NCBI GenBank assembly: GCA_012064385.1
Contig: QRDG01000524.1
Coordinates: 2,139,489 to 2,203,488, forward strand
Reading direction: 5' to 3'
Length of the DNA: 64,000 bases
DNA from: Puccinellia tenuiflora
Lineage: Eukaryota; Streptophyta; Magnoliopsida; Poales; Poaceae
Positions 21,430 to 32,523 of this stretch are shown in pieces. Position 1 is the first letter of the stretch. The number at the start of each line of letters is the position of its first letter. The notes below the pieces were generated by a model. It was not told the origin of the DNA. It worked only from the letters and a program-made list of their open reading frames with translations, and searched no databases. The translations under genes and the position numbers were made by a program.

Positions 21430-22480
21430 AGGTTAGATAAGAGTTTGGTATTCACAAAAAAGTGAGGCAAGGAGATCCCTCCTCTTCTTTTTAATATTTT
21501 TACTGAATTATTAGCTAGTATGTTTAGGAAAGCTGGGAATAGAGGTTTAGTTTGGAGATTGATTCCACATATGATTGAGAGAGGGGTGGTGATTCTATAG
21601 TATGCAAATGGCCTTTTTCAATTCCATTGTGATTAAATTTAAATTTTGTTTTATGTTTTTGAGAATATGGCTAGGCTTCTAGAAGATGATGGCTTGATGA
21701 TGATCAATAACAGTTGCACTTAACTGAATGCATGATATTCTTGTAACTCACCCTCTTGGTCAAGCTTCGATAACCAGTTTTGACTTACTATAATTAAGTC
21801 TTGTAAATTTACGACTAGATCTTTGTATAAGAAGCTGACTGAACTCCGTATTAACAAATCTTTTAAATACCTCTCAAAAGGAAAAGTCCCTTTTGCACTT
21901 CACATTTGGCCAATAAAGTTATATGAGCAAAAGGGGGTTGCTAGGTGATATGAAGTGTAGATTTTTTTATGAGGTTGAAACCATTCACCATCTATTATTT
22001 ATGTGCCCTACAACTAAATACATGTAGAATATTGTTACTCTGACTATTGGAGCTCCTGGTAGGCTTATAAATGTTTCTCATTATGTTGCCTGGATTGCTA
22101 ATTATACAAAAAAATAACAGATGTTCATGTGTAGTGGGTTTGGTTGTTATGTGTTGGGCCAGAAACGGGGCACACTTGATAAAATCAGCTGCAATAATAA
22201 TTAGGTATGCTTGTTCTTTTTTCACATACTAGGCTTGTTTGTAGAAAGGAGACAAAGAAATTGTTTGTCTCCTGATGCTTACTCTCCAAAAAACTACTTT
22301 GGACCTACACTCAGGTGCCTCTTCCAGCAAAATACGTGTGACAGAAGTTAGGCGAACTCCTCGGATGAAGATGTGGACCGATCCATCTTCGCCACCCTGA
22401 AGTGTTTTGCTGATGTTGAAGGGGAATAATGTAGATATATCCTGGTAGTTTTATAAAAAATCGGGCCTGGCTTTCTAGGT
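21430..22480 (+). pseudogene. Decayed LINE ORF2 remnant (RT end and zf-RVT)
   Basis: On the plus strand GTGAGGCAAGGAGATCC gives VRQGDP, the LINE RT motif. Then follow LFNIFTELLASMFRKAGNRG and IPHMIERGVV, and where the catalytic YADD should stand there is a stop followed by YANG (about 21597-21612). Further on, 21780-22130 encodes a zf-RVT-like stretch with KCRFFYEVETIHHLLFMCP and IVTLTIGAPG. A K-G-rich 3' tail with AAAAAATCGGGCCTGG near 22455-22470 suggests the LINE 3' end. Several frame changes and stops are present. This copy is on the opposite strand from the LINE at 16560-17900 and is too diverged to say whether it is the same family. Confidence 0.75.
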
Positions 22481-23199
22481 TGTAATAAGCTTCTCATAAC
22501 CACTCCTCTTTCGGTCGGTGTGGGTAGCTTCTTTAGCAATTGTTAGTCATTTAGCGATTGCGAAGGTTGCTCGTGATTGTTGTTAGGTTTATGTCGTGGT
22601 TTGCATATGGGATGTGTGCTGTTGGTGCCATGATATCCCCTTCTTTTCTAGCTCTTTTTTCGGTTGCCGTCATGCATGGTAGGATGAAAATGATAGTGGA
22701 ACCCGAACCTTTTAGCTTCGTATAGAAAAAGCTACGAATGGACGTGCACTTGTCTTTTGGATGTCGGGATGATAAGGGTTGCACATTAAAATTCAGTGGA
22801 TTAGAAAGTTTATTGATATGTTAAAAAGAACCCAGACAACTTGTAAATTTGCAAAGTCTTTAACTTTCTTATTCCCCTTGCAAGGTAGAAGAAAACAACA
22901 AAGATGACCTCTGACGCAAAGTTTAGCCGAAAATAACCCTCCCTGGAACAATTTTTGGATCTAACCCTTTATCTCCACACCCTACACGGGAGCGTGGCCG
23001 TTGTACATGTCTACGCAATGGTATAGGGCGTTGACCCCATGTGAACTCCACATACCTGAGTGCTCCCGTGTGGATTGAAAAAATCAGGATCGGGTTATTT
23101 CATGCTTAACTTTGTGTCAGAGATTAGTTTTGTTGTTTTTCACGGGTAGCTATGGATTGAAGGATCAGTACACAAACTTGTCTTCCTGGTTGTGTTGCA
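22481..23199. other. Intergenic DNA, nothing recognised
   Basis: No supportable gene. A short phrase ACACGGGAGC and its inverted partner near 22985 and 23065 could form a weak stem, but no element boundary was found. Confidence 0.4.
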
Positions 23200-23439
23200 T
23201 AAGAGCACATCTCCATCAGCATCCCCAATTTGTGTCTGGCAACCTCTAATCTGTGCTCGTTTTGGGGGGTGTCAGACCCACACTGGCACCCTCCAAACGG
23301 CACCTCTGAAGTTTCATCTATTTAATCAATATTGAAAAAAAAAACGATTTTCGTTGCAATTTAAAGGATTTCAACAAAATTACAACTGAATTTAAACTAC
23401 AACTAGTCTAAACTTAAACTACAGCGAATCTAAACTTAA

Positions 23440-23996
23440 ACAACAACTAATCTACACACCGAGGGATGTGGCTCGCTAGGGCCAGGCTCATCGCCGTTTG
23501 GCCCCGGTTTGGCGAAACAGAGGGAGGCATGGTCGCTGAGGCCGGCCACATGTCCGAGTCGGCACCTCTCCGACCTGCCGTGCACGATCTGCTGGTGCAA
23601 CTCCGCCTTTTCACTGTGTGGTGCCACGCATGCGCCTCTACTGGCATCCCAAGCTTTGCGCAGCACGGACCACCTGGCTTTCTTGCTCCAACAGCCTCTC
23701 CCTCTCTCGTGCCACAGACAACATGTGCCTCCTCTCCAGCTCGTGCGCTTCGTCGGCCCGGCGAAACCGACTTACCCCGACGATGGTGAGCTTCCTGTGC
23801 GTCAAATCGACAAGTCTCGCGAGCACTGGCAGAGGCCGCCCTCTGGGCGTTCAGCTCCACGTGGGCCTATTGCTGAGCTTCAAATAGGGAGCATGCATGA
23901 TCCTCCTCCAATGCCGTCTCGTGCGACAGCTCCATGGCATGCGCATCCGCCGTGTCATTCGCGTCCATGAGGAAGGACCTGCACAGGAGGGCGCCC
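23440..23996 (-). pseudogene. 3' part of an uncharacterised transposon-borne pseudogene
   Basis: On the minus strand this continues the frame broken at the retrotransposon insertion (its 5' part is at 43419-43800). It encodes an acidic and then alanine/arginine-rich stretch (ANDTADAHAMELSHETALEE, later ELNAQRAASASARE) with at least one in-frame stop and a frame change. I recognise no domain. Proteins of this composition are often found inside grass DNA transposons, but their function is unknown to me. Confidence 0.5.
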
Positions 23997-25593
23997 TGAT
24001 ACGTGTCAAACATATCTATAATTTTTGATTGATCCATGCTAGTTTTGTGATGTTGTCATATGTTTTTATTATCATATTAATCATTTTTATGTATTTTTTC
24101 GGACTAACCTATTGACAAGATGCCCAGTTGCCAGTTTCCTGTTTTTGCTGTTTTTGTATTTCAGAAAATCCACCACAGGAAATATCGTCGGATTGAGCTC
24201 AAAATTTACGGAGATTTTTTATGCGACGGATGACACTAGAAGACCAAAGGGCAGCCCTGGGGGCCACCCACAGGGCAGGGACGGCCTCCTGCCGCGGCCC
24301 CCATGGCCCGTGGGTGGGACCCGCCGGTGGGTCCCTTCGGCCCCCTCCGACGCCTATAAAATCCCTAAAACCCTAAAAACGACGGGGGGGGGGGGCATTT
24401 TTTTTCCAGAAAAGTCATCCCGAGGCGCCGTCAACTCAAACCTTGTTAGGGGGTGATTCTGAAGCAGATCCCGGCACTCTGCCGGAGGGGAGATCTATCC
24501 CGGAGGGCGCTTCATCGCCATGCCTTCCTCCGGGATGATTTGTGAGTAGTCCCACCTTGTACCTTGGGTCCATGGCAGTAGCTAGATGGTAGTCTCTCTC
24601 TCTTGTGCTTCATGTCTTATGATCTTGTGAGCTGCCTAACATGATCAAGATCGATTATTTTAATGCTATGTAACGTGTTTGCTGGGATCCGATGGATTAT
24701 AAAGTTATGATCAGATTATGCATGATTCTTATATGTTGATTTATGTTCTTGCATGCTCTCCGATGTGCGTAGTTACTTTGTCCAAGTGATTGTGTGTATC
24801 TCCAAGAGAGAGTATTTATGCTAGATAGTGGGTTCATGCCCCCTTTTGTTCCTGGGCACGAGTGACAGAAACGTCTAAGGGCGAGGGTGTGCTGTTGTTA
24901 CTAAGGGTAAAACAGCGGTGTTAAAGTATATTTTGATATTTAATATTGCTTACTTCATCCGCTTTACTTAATGCAAATGTCTGTTGCTTGCAACTTAATA
25001 CCGATAGGTGACAGGCTGGATAGCGATCCCACGGTGGACTTTTTACACAAAGATGCAATTGGACTCAACGGTCTTTGTTCATTGTCGTGATGCCTACTTA
25101 AATATTATCATGTTATCTTTGTCATAGCTAGATTAAGTTTGTGTTATAATCTTGTCAATTGCCCAGCTGTAATTTGTTTACCCATCATATGAATGTTCTA
25201 TTTACTCGAGAGACTCCACTAGTGAACCCTTGGCCCCCGGTCCATCTTTCTAAATTTATTGCAACCTTTATTCATCACTTTTCACCATTATTACTCCTCT
25301 GGTCCATTTTCATAATTCATCTATTTCACTATACAATTAACCGTTTTGTTTTCTCCGAGACCGGAAAGATTGACAACTTTTCCGCCGTTGGGGGGCAAAG
25401 TATTTTGTTTGAGTGTGAGCAGGTCCACGTCTGTTGAAGATTAAGCACCAGAGATCTTCAACATTCACTTTGTTGTTGATTTCAAGGTCCTACTGGTTCG
25501 ATAAACCTCAGTTCGTTATCGAGGGAAAACTGCTGCTTGCTACATCTCCGCCTTCGCTTGGGGCACCACCCAACTCTTCATCAGTAGCAATCA
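23997..25593 (+). repeat. 5' LTR of the outer retrotransposon
   Basis: 1,597 bases from TGATACGTGTC to GTAGCAATCA. A TATA motif (TATAAAA, 24355-24361) marks the promoter. It pairs with 41819-43418; similarity ends exactly at the CA, which sets the boundary. The two LTRs differ by scattered substitutions and small indels, so the insertion is not very recent. Confidence 0.9.
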
Positions 25594-25603
25594 AGCTCTT
25601 TTC

Positions 25604-25621
25604 TAGCGCCGTTGCCGGGGA
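25604..25621 (+). other. Primer-binding site (tRNA-Asp type) of the outer retrotransposon
   Basis: TAGCGCCGTTGCCGGGGA lies 10 bases after the 5' LTR. It differs by one base from the complement of the plant tRNA-Asp 3' end, the usual primer site in this group of Triticeae gypsy elements. Confidence 0.75.
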
Positions 25622-25784
25622 TCTTGGAGCTACAGCAAGGGGAGTCTCACACTCTCAATCACTTTACTTTGTTTTTGTCTTGCTTGTTTTATTTCTCGTT
25701 AGCTTATTTTTCCTGTTGCAAATTTTAAAAACCCAAAAAGTTAGTGTAATCTGTATTCCTCTCTTGTTATTTTATCTTGTCGTT

Positions 25785-26606
25785 ATGTCTAGTTCTCGTC
25801 CTCCTGTTGAGACACCCGGGACCGAAGTCCTCGCCTTCAAACAGAGAGGTGGGGAGAGTTTGAAAGATGCTTGGTATAGGATTAATAATGCTCATCATAG
25901 ATCCATCAAAAAACCTTTGGCCACTGTTCTCCTTCAAAAAATTTATGTTGGCATTACAAGTTGGTATAGGTATGTCCTATACACTATCACAGGTGGAAAC
26001 TTCCTAGGGATTAATGCTTTGGAAGCTTTTAATGTTATAGAGGGTCTTGTGGGTATTCCACCAACTAACGATGGCAAAATTGAAATCACTTGGGAACATA
26101 TTATGCAAAGGTTAGAAGTTATAGAAGATAATGTATCAAGTGTGGACATGATGAGGGAAATAGATAAGGGAATTATTGATGGTATTAACAATCTTGATGG
26201 GTGTCTAAAAGATATTGCTAAAAGTATTAAGTCCCTTGAACCTACAAAAGCTAGTGATCAAATTATAAGAATTGATAAATTGGAGGGAGTAATTGATACC
26301 TTGGGAACCACCTTTTCTTCACTCAAACCTAAAAAGAAAGCGGCTTTGGCTCCTAAAGTGCCTAAATTCATATTTGTGCCAAGGAACACTACTAAAGTTA
26401 ATACATCGTCTGCAGGAAAAGAGGATTTGAGGATGGTAAAGGAAGCTCCAGCCTTCAAGGATACAAGGGGAGGAGCCCTAGTGGGTAAAAATCCTTGTAC
26501 TCCACCAATTGTTGCTACTAATAGTATCGCTGGAGGTAATTTTCCAAGTTCCACAATTCATGAATTTGATAAGAATGATGATGCCCTCGATTTTGAAAAA
26601 ACTTGA
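25785..26606 (+). CDS. Gag-like protein of the outer retrotransposon (273 aa)
   Basis: Starting at the ATG at 25785, about 160 bases after the primer-binding site, this frame runs 273 codons. Residues 20-75 (FKQRGGESLKDAWYRI onward) resemble the central part of Athila-like gypsy Gag. Residues 80-190 are helix-rich with heptad-like leucine/isoleucine spacing (coiled-coil potential), and the C-terminal part is lysine/proline-rich and then acidic. There is no zinc knuckle and no pol domain after it. It would presumably help package the element's RNA using proteins supplied by an autonomous partner. The second, frame-broken copy at 26990-28139 is probably an assembly duplicate. Confidence 0.65.
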   Translation: MSSSRPPVETPGTEVLAFKQRGGESLKDAWYRINNAHHRSIKKPLATVLLQKIYVGITSWYRYVLYTITGGNFLGINALEAFNVIEGLVGIPPTNDGKIEITWEHIMQRLEVIEDNVSSVDMMREIDKGIIDGINNLDGCLKDIAKSIKSLEPTKASDQIIRIDKLEGVIDTLGTTFSSLKPKKKAALAPKVPKFIFVPRNTTKVNTSSAGKEDLRMVKEAPAFKDTRGGALVGKNPCTPPIVATNSIAGGNFPSSTIHEFDKNDDALDFEKT

Positions 26607-26988
26607 TATTTGGCATTGCGCCTAGCTAAAAGACGTTAAAGAAAAGCGCTTGTTGGGAGGCAACCCATCTTTTACTTTCAGTTTGCTTTTCACTTTTCTT
26701 GAGTCTTGAAGTTGTTGCTTCTGTAGCAACTTCATTGCATCTTTTTCTTTGGTTTTTTGTGTCAAGTTTTAGCCTCTAATGCATTGAAAGTGCGAGGTGT
26801 TGTTTTGCTGTCCAGAAACAGATTTCTGTCCTTCATTGTTCAAAATCCAAAAAATCTCTGAATTTATTTTCTTCTGAAATTTTTAGACAGTAAGCCTTAT
26901 ACTTTTATCTATCTTCCGTTAGTTTTGAGTTTTCTGATTTGAGCTACAGAAGTGCCTCGGAAAATTCGATCTTTACAGACTGTTCAGA
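25836..26988 (+). repeat. First copy of a 1.15-kb near-identical direct repeat ending at an N
   Basis: This segment recurs at 26990-28139. Differences are almost all one-base changes in runs of A, T or G, plus a few substitutions. Copy one stops exactly at the N (26989), where copy two continues into the sequence that should follow. Confidence 0.92.
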
Positions 26989-26989
26989 N
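26989..26989. other. Ambiguous base N, probable contig join
   Basis: The only N in the window. It separates two near-identical 1.15-kb segments, as expected if two overlapping contig ends were joined without merging. Confidence 0.85.
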
Positions 26990-28139
26990 TTCAAACAGAG
27001 AGGTGGGGAGAGTTTGAAAGATGCTTGGTATAGGATTAATAATGCTCATCATAGATCCATCAAAAAACCTTTGGCCACTGTTCTCCTTCAAAAATTTATG
27101 TTGGCATTACAAGTTGGTATAGGTATGTCCTATACACTATCACAGGTGGAAACTTCCTAGGATTAATGCTTTGGAAGCTTTTAATGTTATAGAGGGTCTT
27201 GTGGGTATTCCACCAACTAACGATGGCAAAATTGAAATCACTTGGGAACATATTATGCAAAGGTTAGAAGTTATAGAAGATAATGTATCAAGTGTGGACA
27301 TGATGAGGGAAATAGATAAGGGAATTATTGATGGTATTAACAATCTTGATGGGTGTCTAAAAGATATTGCTAAAAGTATTAAGTCCCTTGAACCTACAAA
27401 GCTAGTGATCAAATTATAAGAATTGATAAATTGGAGGGAGTAATTGATACCTTGGGAACCACCTTTTCTTCACTCAAACCTAAAAGAAAGCGGCTTTGGC
27501 TCCTAAAGTGCCTAAATTCATATTTGTGCCAAGGAACACTACTAAAGTTAATACATCGTCTGCAGGAAAAGAGGATTTGAGGATGGTAAAGGAAGCTCCA
27601 GCCTTCAAGGATACAAGGGGAGGAGCCCTAGTGGGTAAAAATCCTTGTACTCCACCAATTGTTGCTACTAATAGTATCGCTGGAGGTAATTTTCCAAGTT
27701 CCACAATTCATGAATTTGATAAGAATGATGATGCCCTCGATTTTGAAAAAAACTTGATATTTGGCATTGCGCCTAGCTAAAAGACGTTAAAGAAAAGCGC
27801 TTGTTGGGAGGCAACCCATCTTTTACTTTCAGTTTGCTTTTCACTTTTCTTGAGTCTTGAAGTTGTTGCTTTTGTAGCAAATTCATTGTATCTTTTTCTT
27901 TTGGTTTTTTGTGTCAAGTTTAGCCTCTAATGCATTGAAAGTGCGAGGTGTTGTTTTGCTGTCCAGAAACAGATTTCTGTCCTTCATTGTTCAAAATCCA
28001 AAAAATCTCTGAATTTATTTTCTTCTGAAATTTTTAGACAGTAAGCCTTATACTTTTATCTATCTTCCGTTAGTTTTGAGTTTTCTGATTTGAGCTACAG
28101 AAGTGCCTCGGAAAATTCGATCTTTACAGACTGTTCAGA
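26990..28139 (+). repeat. Second copy of the 1.15-kb repeat, gag frame broken
   Basis: Near-identical to 25836-26988. One-base homopolymer differences break the gag frame (for example a shorter A-run near 27090, a missing G near 27160 and a missing A near 27400). If the duplication is artefactual, these are sequencing errors and not mutations. Confidence 0.9.
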
Positions 28140-28420
28140 TTTTGACAGATTGCATTTATTTTGTATTCGTCTCTTTACTATTGTCAAATGTGATACTCTA
28201 GAGGTGGAGTGCCACATTGAGGCTTAGTAAATAGTAGCTAATGCTAAATAAAGTCGTTTTGCAATTTGTCTTGAGTTGAACACATGTGCATTTTAATTTA
28301 TGAGCACTAACCCTCTAATCAGTTTATGAGAAGTTTTGTGTGAAGTGAGTTTTTAAGTTCCAAAGGAGAGGATAATGGGGAAATTAAAGATGGATCAGAG
28401 CTCAAGCTTGGGGATGCCCT
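28140..28420 (+). other. Internal region of the outer retrotransposon after gag
   Basis: Non-coding stretch up to the nested insertion. It contains TCAAGCTTGGGGATGCCC just before the nested LTR; the same phrase recurs at 38925-38942 on the other side and forms the polypurine tract at the 3' LTR. Confidence 0.5.
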
Positions 28421-29940
28421 TGATGACCCACAAGTATAGGGGATCTATCGTAGTTCTTTCGATAAGTAAGAGTGTCGAACCCAACGAGGAGCAGAAGGTG
28501 TTGACAAGTTGTTTTCAGCAAGGTTTCATTGCAAGCACTAAAAGAGAAATGTTTTTGGATTTTTGATTTAATGAACAAATAAAGAACACGTAAATAAAAG
28601 AGTGCTACGATAATTGCAGCAAATAGCCCAATCCTTTTAAGCTCAAAGGACAGGCCGTTTGTGTTACTTATGAAGATTAAAACGTTCTCGAGGACACATG
28701 GGAGTTTCTGCCTAGCCAGTTTCATTGCATGCCGTTGATTAACCTTCAATGTTTTGATAAAGTGTTGTGTGGGTGGACCTATGCTAATGCACCGCCCTTA
28801 CTTGGACAAATACATACTTGTGATTAAACCCCTTGCAAGCATCCGCAACTACAAGAAAGTAATTAAGATAAAAACCTAACCACAGCCTTAAACTCTGAGA
28901 CCCTACACTCCCTAGTGCACTAGTTCACAAATTGGGGTTTAGGTTTCTGTCACTCCTGCAACCCTACCATAAGCAAACTAAATACACTATGCATTCCCCT
29001 AGGCCCTTTGAAAGGTGAAGTATCATGTAGTCAACATTCACACGATACCACTAGAGGAATAACACCACAACATAAATCAAACCATTAAATATTACTCAAC
29101 ATTATGCAATTACTAGCAATTAGGCTTTCTCCATGTCCTCAAGAACCAAATTAACTACTCACAATACATCATATAGATCATGATTAGAGGTGATATGAAT
29201 AAGGGCAACAATCTGATTTTAATGATAATTCACCGATAAAACTCTCAAACATCAACTACAAGTGGTAATCAGCGCCCGGGATATGATTCCGATGAAGTAA
29301 TAGCAACACAACGATAATTGTTACAACGAGATGAGATGGGATGATGGCGGTGATGATGGTGCTGATGGTGGAGATGATGTTGATGATGATCCCGATGATG
29401 CTTGGCATGATGGAGATGACGATGGTGGTGATTCCCCCCTCCGGGAGGGAAATTCCCCGGCAGATTTCTCCCTACCGGAGCCCTTCTTCTCTCTGTCTGG
29501 TTTCCGCCTCGTGGAGGCGACAAAAAAATTCCTCGTCGATGCCCCCGATGTTTTTAGGTCAGGGGTGAGTAATACGCCGAAGGGGAGCCGGAGGGGGGCC
29601 ACAGGGGCCAGGGGCGGGCCCCTGCCGCGGCTAAGGGTGGGCCTGCGGGTGCAGGCCGCCCCTGCCCCCTAGAGCTCCACTTCGTGCCCCCTTTCGGCTC
29701 CGTGACTTATTCTTCAAAATATTGACTTCACAAGTTTTCTGGAATTTTCTGAGCTTCCTACGTCAGGTATCTTGACAGGTACTTTTTCAGCTGATTTCCG
29801 GCTCCGGCAGATCCATCCCCAATAATTGCCAAACATGCAAAATAATACAAAATAACATAAGTATTGTACCATAATATGAAATATATCAATGAATTGAGAT
29901 AAATTATGATGTAAAATAGTGATGCAAAATGGACGTATCA
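28421..29940 (-). repeat. 3' LTR of the nested gypsy element
   Basis: 1,520 bases, TGATGACCC to GACGTATCA on the plus strand, pairing with 37365-38877. Around 29331-29420 it carries a GATGATGGTG-type low-complexity tract also present in the other LTR. Long open frames rich in H or D here come from that tract. Confidence 0.92.
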
Positions 29941-29961
29941 ACTCCCCCAAGCTTAGACTCC
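29941..29961 (-). other. Polypurine tract of the nested gypsy element
   Basis: Next to the 3' LTR, the minus strand reads AAGCTTGGGGGAGT, a purine-rich plus-strand primer for reverse transcription. Confidence 0.75.
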
Positions 29962-30414
29962 GCTTGTCCCCAAGCGAAAACTGAACTCGGTAACATGACC
30001 ACAGGTTTATAGAGTGAAGTGTCGATAAATAAAGAATACGAATATGAAGCATCAGTGTTTACTCGTCAAACACAAATATATCTTAAACAGTAACCTTTCT
30101 CTCATAAAGCTTCTCAAAGACAAGTAATGTAACTACAACATGTTAAGGTGAAAGAAAACAGAAACTTATTAAGCAAAGACAAAACGAGACTGCGCTTAAG
30201 AACACAATTATACTTATCTGCCCATATTTCAAGAAAGATTCATTTAAATGCTTCAACTATCCGATCATCTTCCCACGAGTTGCAAATCGTCAAAGCTATA
30301 TCCTTATAACAAAAGAGTTAGAACTGACATAAGAAAAATGAATAACTATCATGAGACATAAAAGACATAATGTAGATATCATAATTGCTTAACATCAAAA
30401 TTCAACACTATGAG

Positions 30415-31055
30415 TTTGCTTGTAGAAGGTAGATGAACTGACTCAACAATAAGTAAAAGAGAGGCCCTTCGCAGAGGGAAGCAGGGATTAGTCATGTGCT
30501 AGAGCTTTTTTTTGGTTTTTAAAACAGAAGTAAAATGTTTTGGGGGTATGCATGCTTTCGTCAATGGCTTCACAACAGAGAAGCTATCTACTCCCCCATG
30601 ACAAGCAAGGTTTTTAGACTTGTGAGAGCAGCTGGTTTTTAGAGGAGCGAGTACGCTCCTCTTTCTCCTTGGTTTCACTACTGTCCAATGTTTGAGCTGA
30701 TTATCAGGTTTGCATTGCGCGGAGGAGAATGGTGAGTTATATTTATATTTTGCTTAAGCTGCTCTCGGGTTGATTCAAGTGAAGACGTAATCCATTGACA
30801 CCGGGTGAAAGGGGGGAAATGACCTTGCTCGTCACAAGTTATATCTAGCTCTCCACTGCTCCCTCATGAGCTTAAAAACAGAGGCACAAAAAGGAGTATT
30901 TTGAATTTTTAAAGGTAGCACATGACAAATTTACTTGGAGTGGCAAGAAATACCATGCATAGGTAGATATGGTGGACTCAGCTGGCAAGGAAGTTTGGCT
31001 TTGGGAATTGGATGCACGAGTGAACCATACACTCAGTACAGGGCTTTAGGCTAGA
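30415..31055 (-). repeat. 3' internal segment shared, inverted, with the outer element (40745-41385)
   Basis: The plus-strand sequence here matches the complement of about 40745-41385, with phrases such as GTGAACCATACACTCAGTAC, ATATGGTGGACTCAGCTGGC and GCAGGGATTAGTCATGT in reversed order. Since the two elements are in opposite orientation, the segment has the same place and polarity in each. Confidence 0.85.
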
Positions 31056-31635
31056 GAGGCTTTAAAGCAAACAAACAGTGTTGAGAGATGTAAATCAACT
31101 ATGCTATCAAAAACAATATGTCAAACATGCAACATAAAGCTTATCATCACTGTCAGAAATAAATCTAATACAAAGGTGTATGAGCTGGAAGGTTCACAAG
31201 CATGTAAGACATACAAGATAGTGTATTTGCAATTAAATTCTTCTTCTCTACTCAAGCACCAAAGCAATTGTTGTAATATAAATGAAGCCATGCTTATCAA
31301 TACCGAATAAATTTCTACTCATGCACCCAATGTCAAATCATTACTTACCACAATATCAGCAGATGAGGGAGATTGCCATAATAAAATATAAAGTGCAGAA
31401 GAATAGAACATACTTCTCATTTATATTCCATTATAGAAAACCACACACCAACGGATACAAAGGACTCGCGAGGAGTGAAAAGACACAATGCAAAACCATA
31501 CTACATAATAACTTCTCTACTCATGATACGACTCACAAGACAGCGAAAAATAAAAGACATAAGATAAAGATACCGGGGCACTCCCCCAAGCTTGGAACAA
31601 GCCAAGGGAGTGCCGTTACCCATAATGCTCGAATT

Positions 31636-32192
31636 TTATTCCCGCGGTGGAGATGGGTCGATGATCCTTATGAGCCTCTCAATGGTTTCTTTTAACTCCT
31701 CAAGCTGATAGCCAAGATTGCGGATCATCTCCGTGTTACTCTCAATTCTGCTTCTTAGCGACCCAATTGGCGAGTCCCAATCATCTTGTGCTCTCCCCCG
31801 GCCATCCTCATTATTTCGTTGGAGCTTCCACATCCTGCATGAGTACGATCTATATCCCAAGCAGAAGGTAACTCTCCAAACGGAACAGTTTCAAGCTGAT
31901 GGTTATGGATTAAAGTATGAAAAGGATTTCTGGTTCGAGAAAAGGGAGACCTCCCAGCAGAGTTCCTACGAGGGCCTTTATCAGCCTTCTGTAGCCACTC
32001 CCTTTTCTCAAGAACAGAAGGATTCTTCATCACCCCAATCCTTGCTACTGTGGCGTAGGGGTATTGGCGTTGGTCTTCTTCGAACTCCTCTCCATCATCA
32101 TGGGGCACGTTCTCGAACACTTCCTCCGTTCCTTCAAAGTCCATGCCTTGATCATCGATGCCGGTGTTGTCGGGGTTGAAAGAGGATGCCAT
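31636..32192 (-). pseudogene. Small post-pol ORF of the nested element, coiled-coil end, one frameshift
   Basis: From the ATG at 32192 an acidic frame runs 145 codons (to 31755). A second frame (to 31636) takes over near 31860 and ends in a leucine/isoleucine heptad stretch (YQLEELKETIERLIRI) typical of a coiled coil. A single-base change near 31860 would join them. The position between integrase and the 3' LTR is where Athila-like elements may carry an extra or envelope-like ORF. No signal peptide or membrane segment is visible, so nothing supports an envelope function. Confidence 0.5.
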
Positions 32193-32523
32193 GATCTAAA
32201 TCTTCGAGACCCTGACAGAAATAACCAGAGACAAAACACAACGAAAACACGGGATACGCTTCTCGAAAAATTCGGGGAAATATATAGCGAAATTTTTTGC
32301 AATAAGAGGAAGGCGACGGGACTAGGCGGAGTCGGAGGCGGTGTCCAGAGGCCAGGGGCAGGTCCCCACCGCGGCCTGGTGTGGGTCCGCGGCAGTGGGC
32401 CGCCTCTGCCTCCTGGACCCCGTCTCGTACTCCGTTCAGTCTCCAAATTTTCCTAATTTTCGAAAATAAGTAATATAAATTTTCTGGAATTTTCCGAGAC
32501 ACTTTCCTTACCGAAATAGTTAC

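Noticed and set aside
26939..27780. A second functional gag gene
   Set aside because: It is a frame-broken near-identical copy next to an N, best explained as an assembly duplicate.
29269..29672. Histidine- or aspartate-rich frames
   Set aside because: They come from a GATGATGGTG low-complexity tract inside an LTR and recur in the partner LTR.
31636..32192. Envelope protein in the nested gypsy element
   Set aside because: No signal peptide, membrane segment or other envelope feature is visible.
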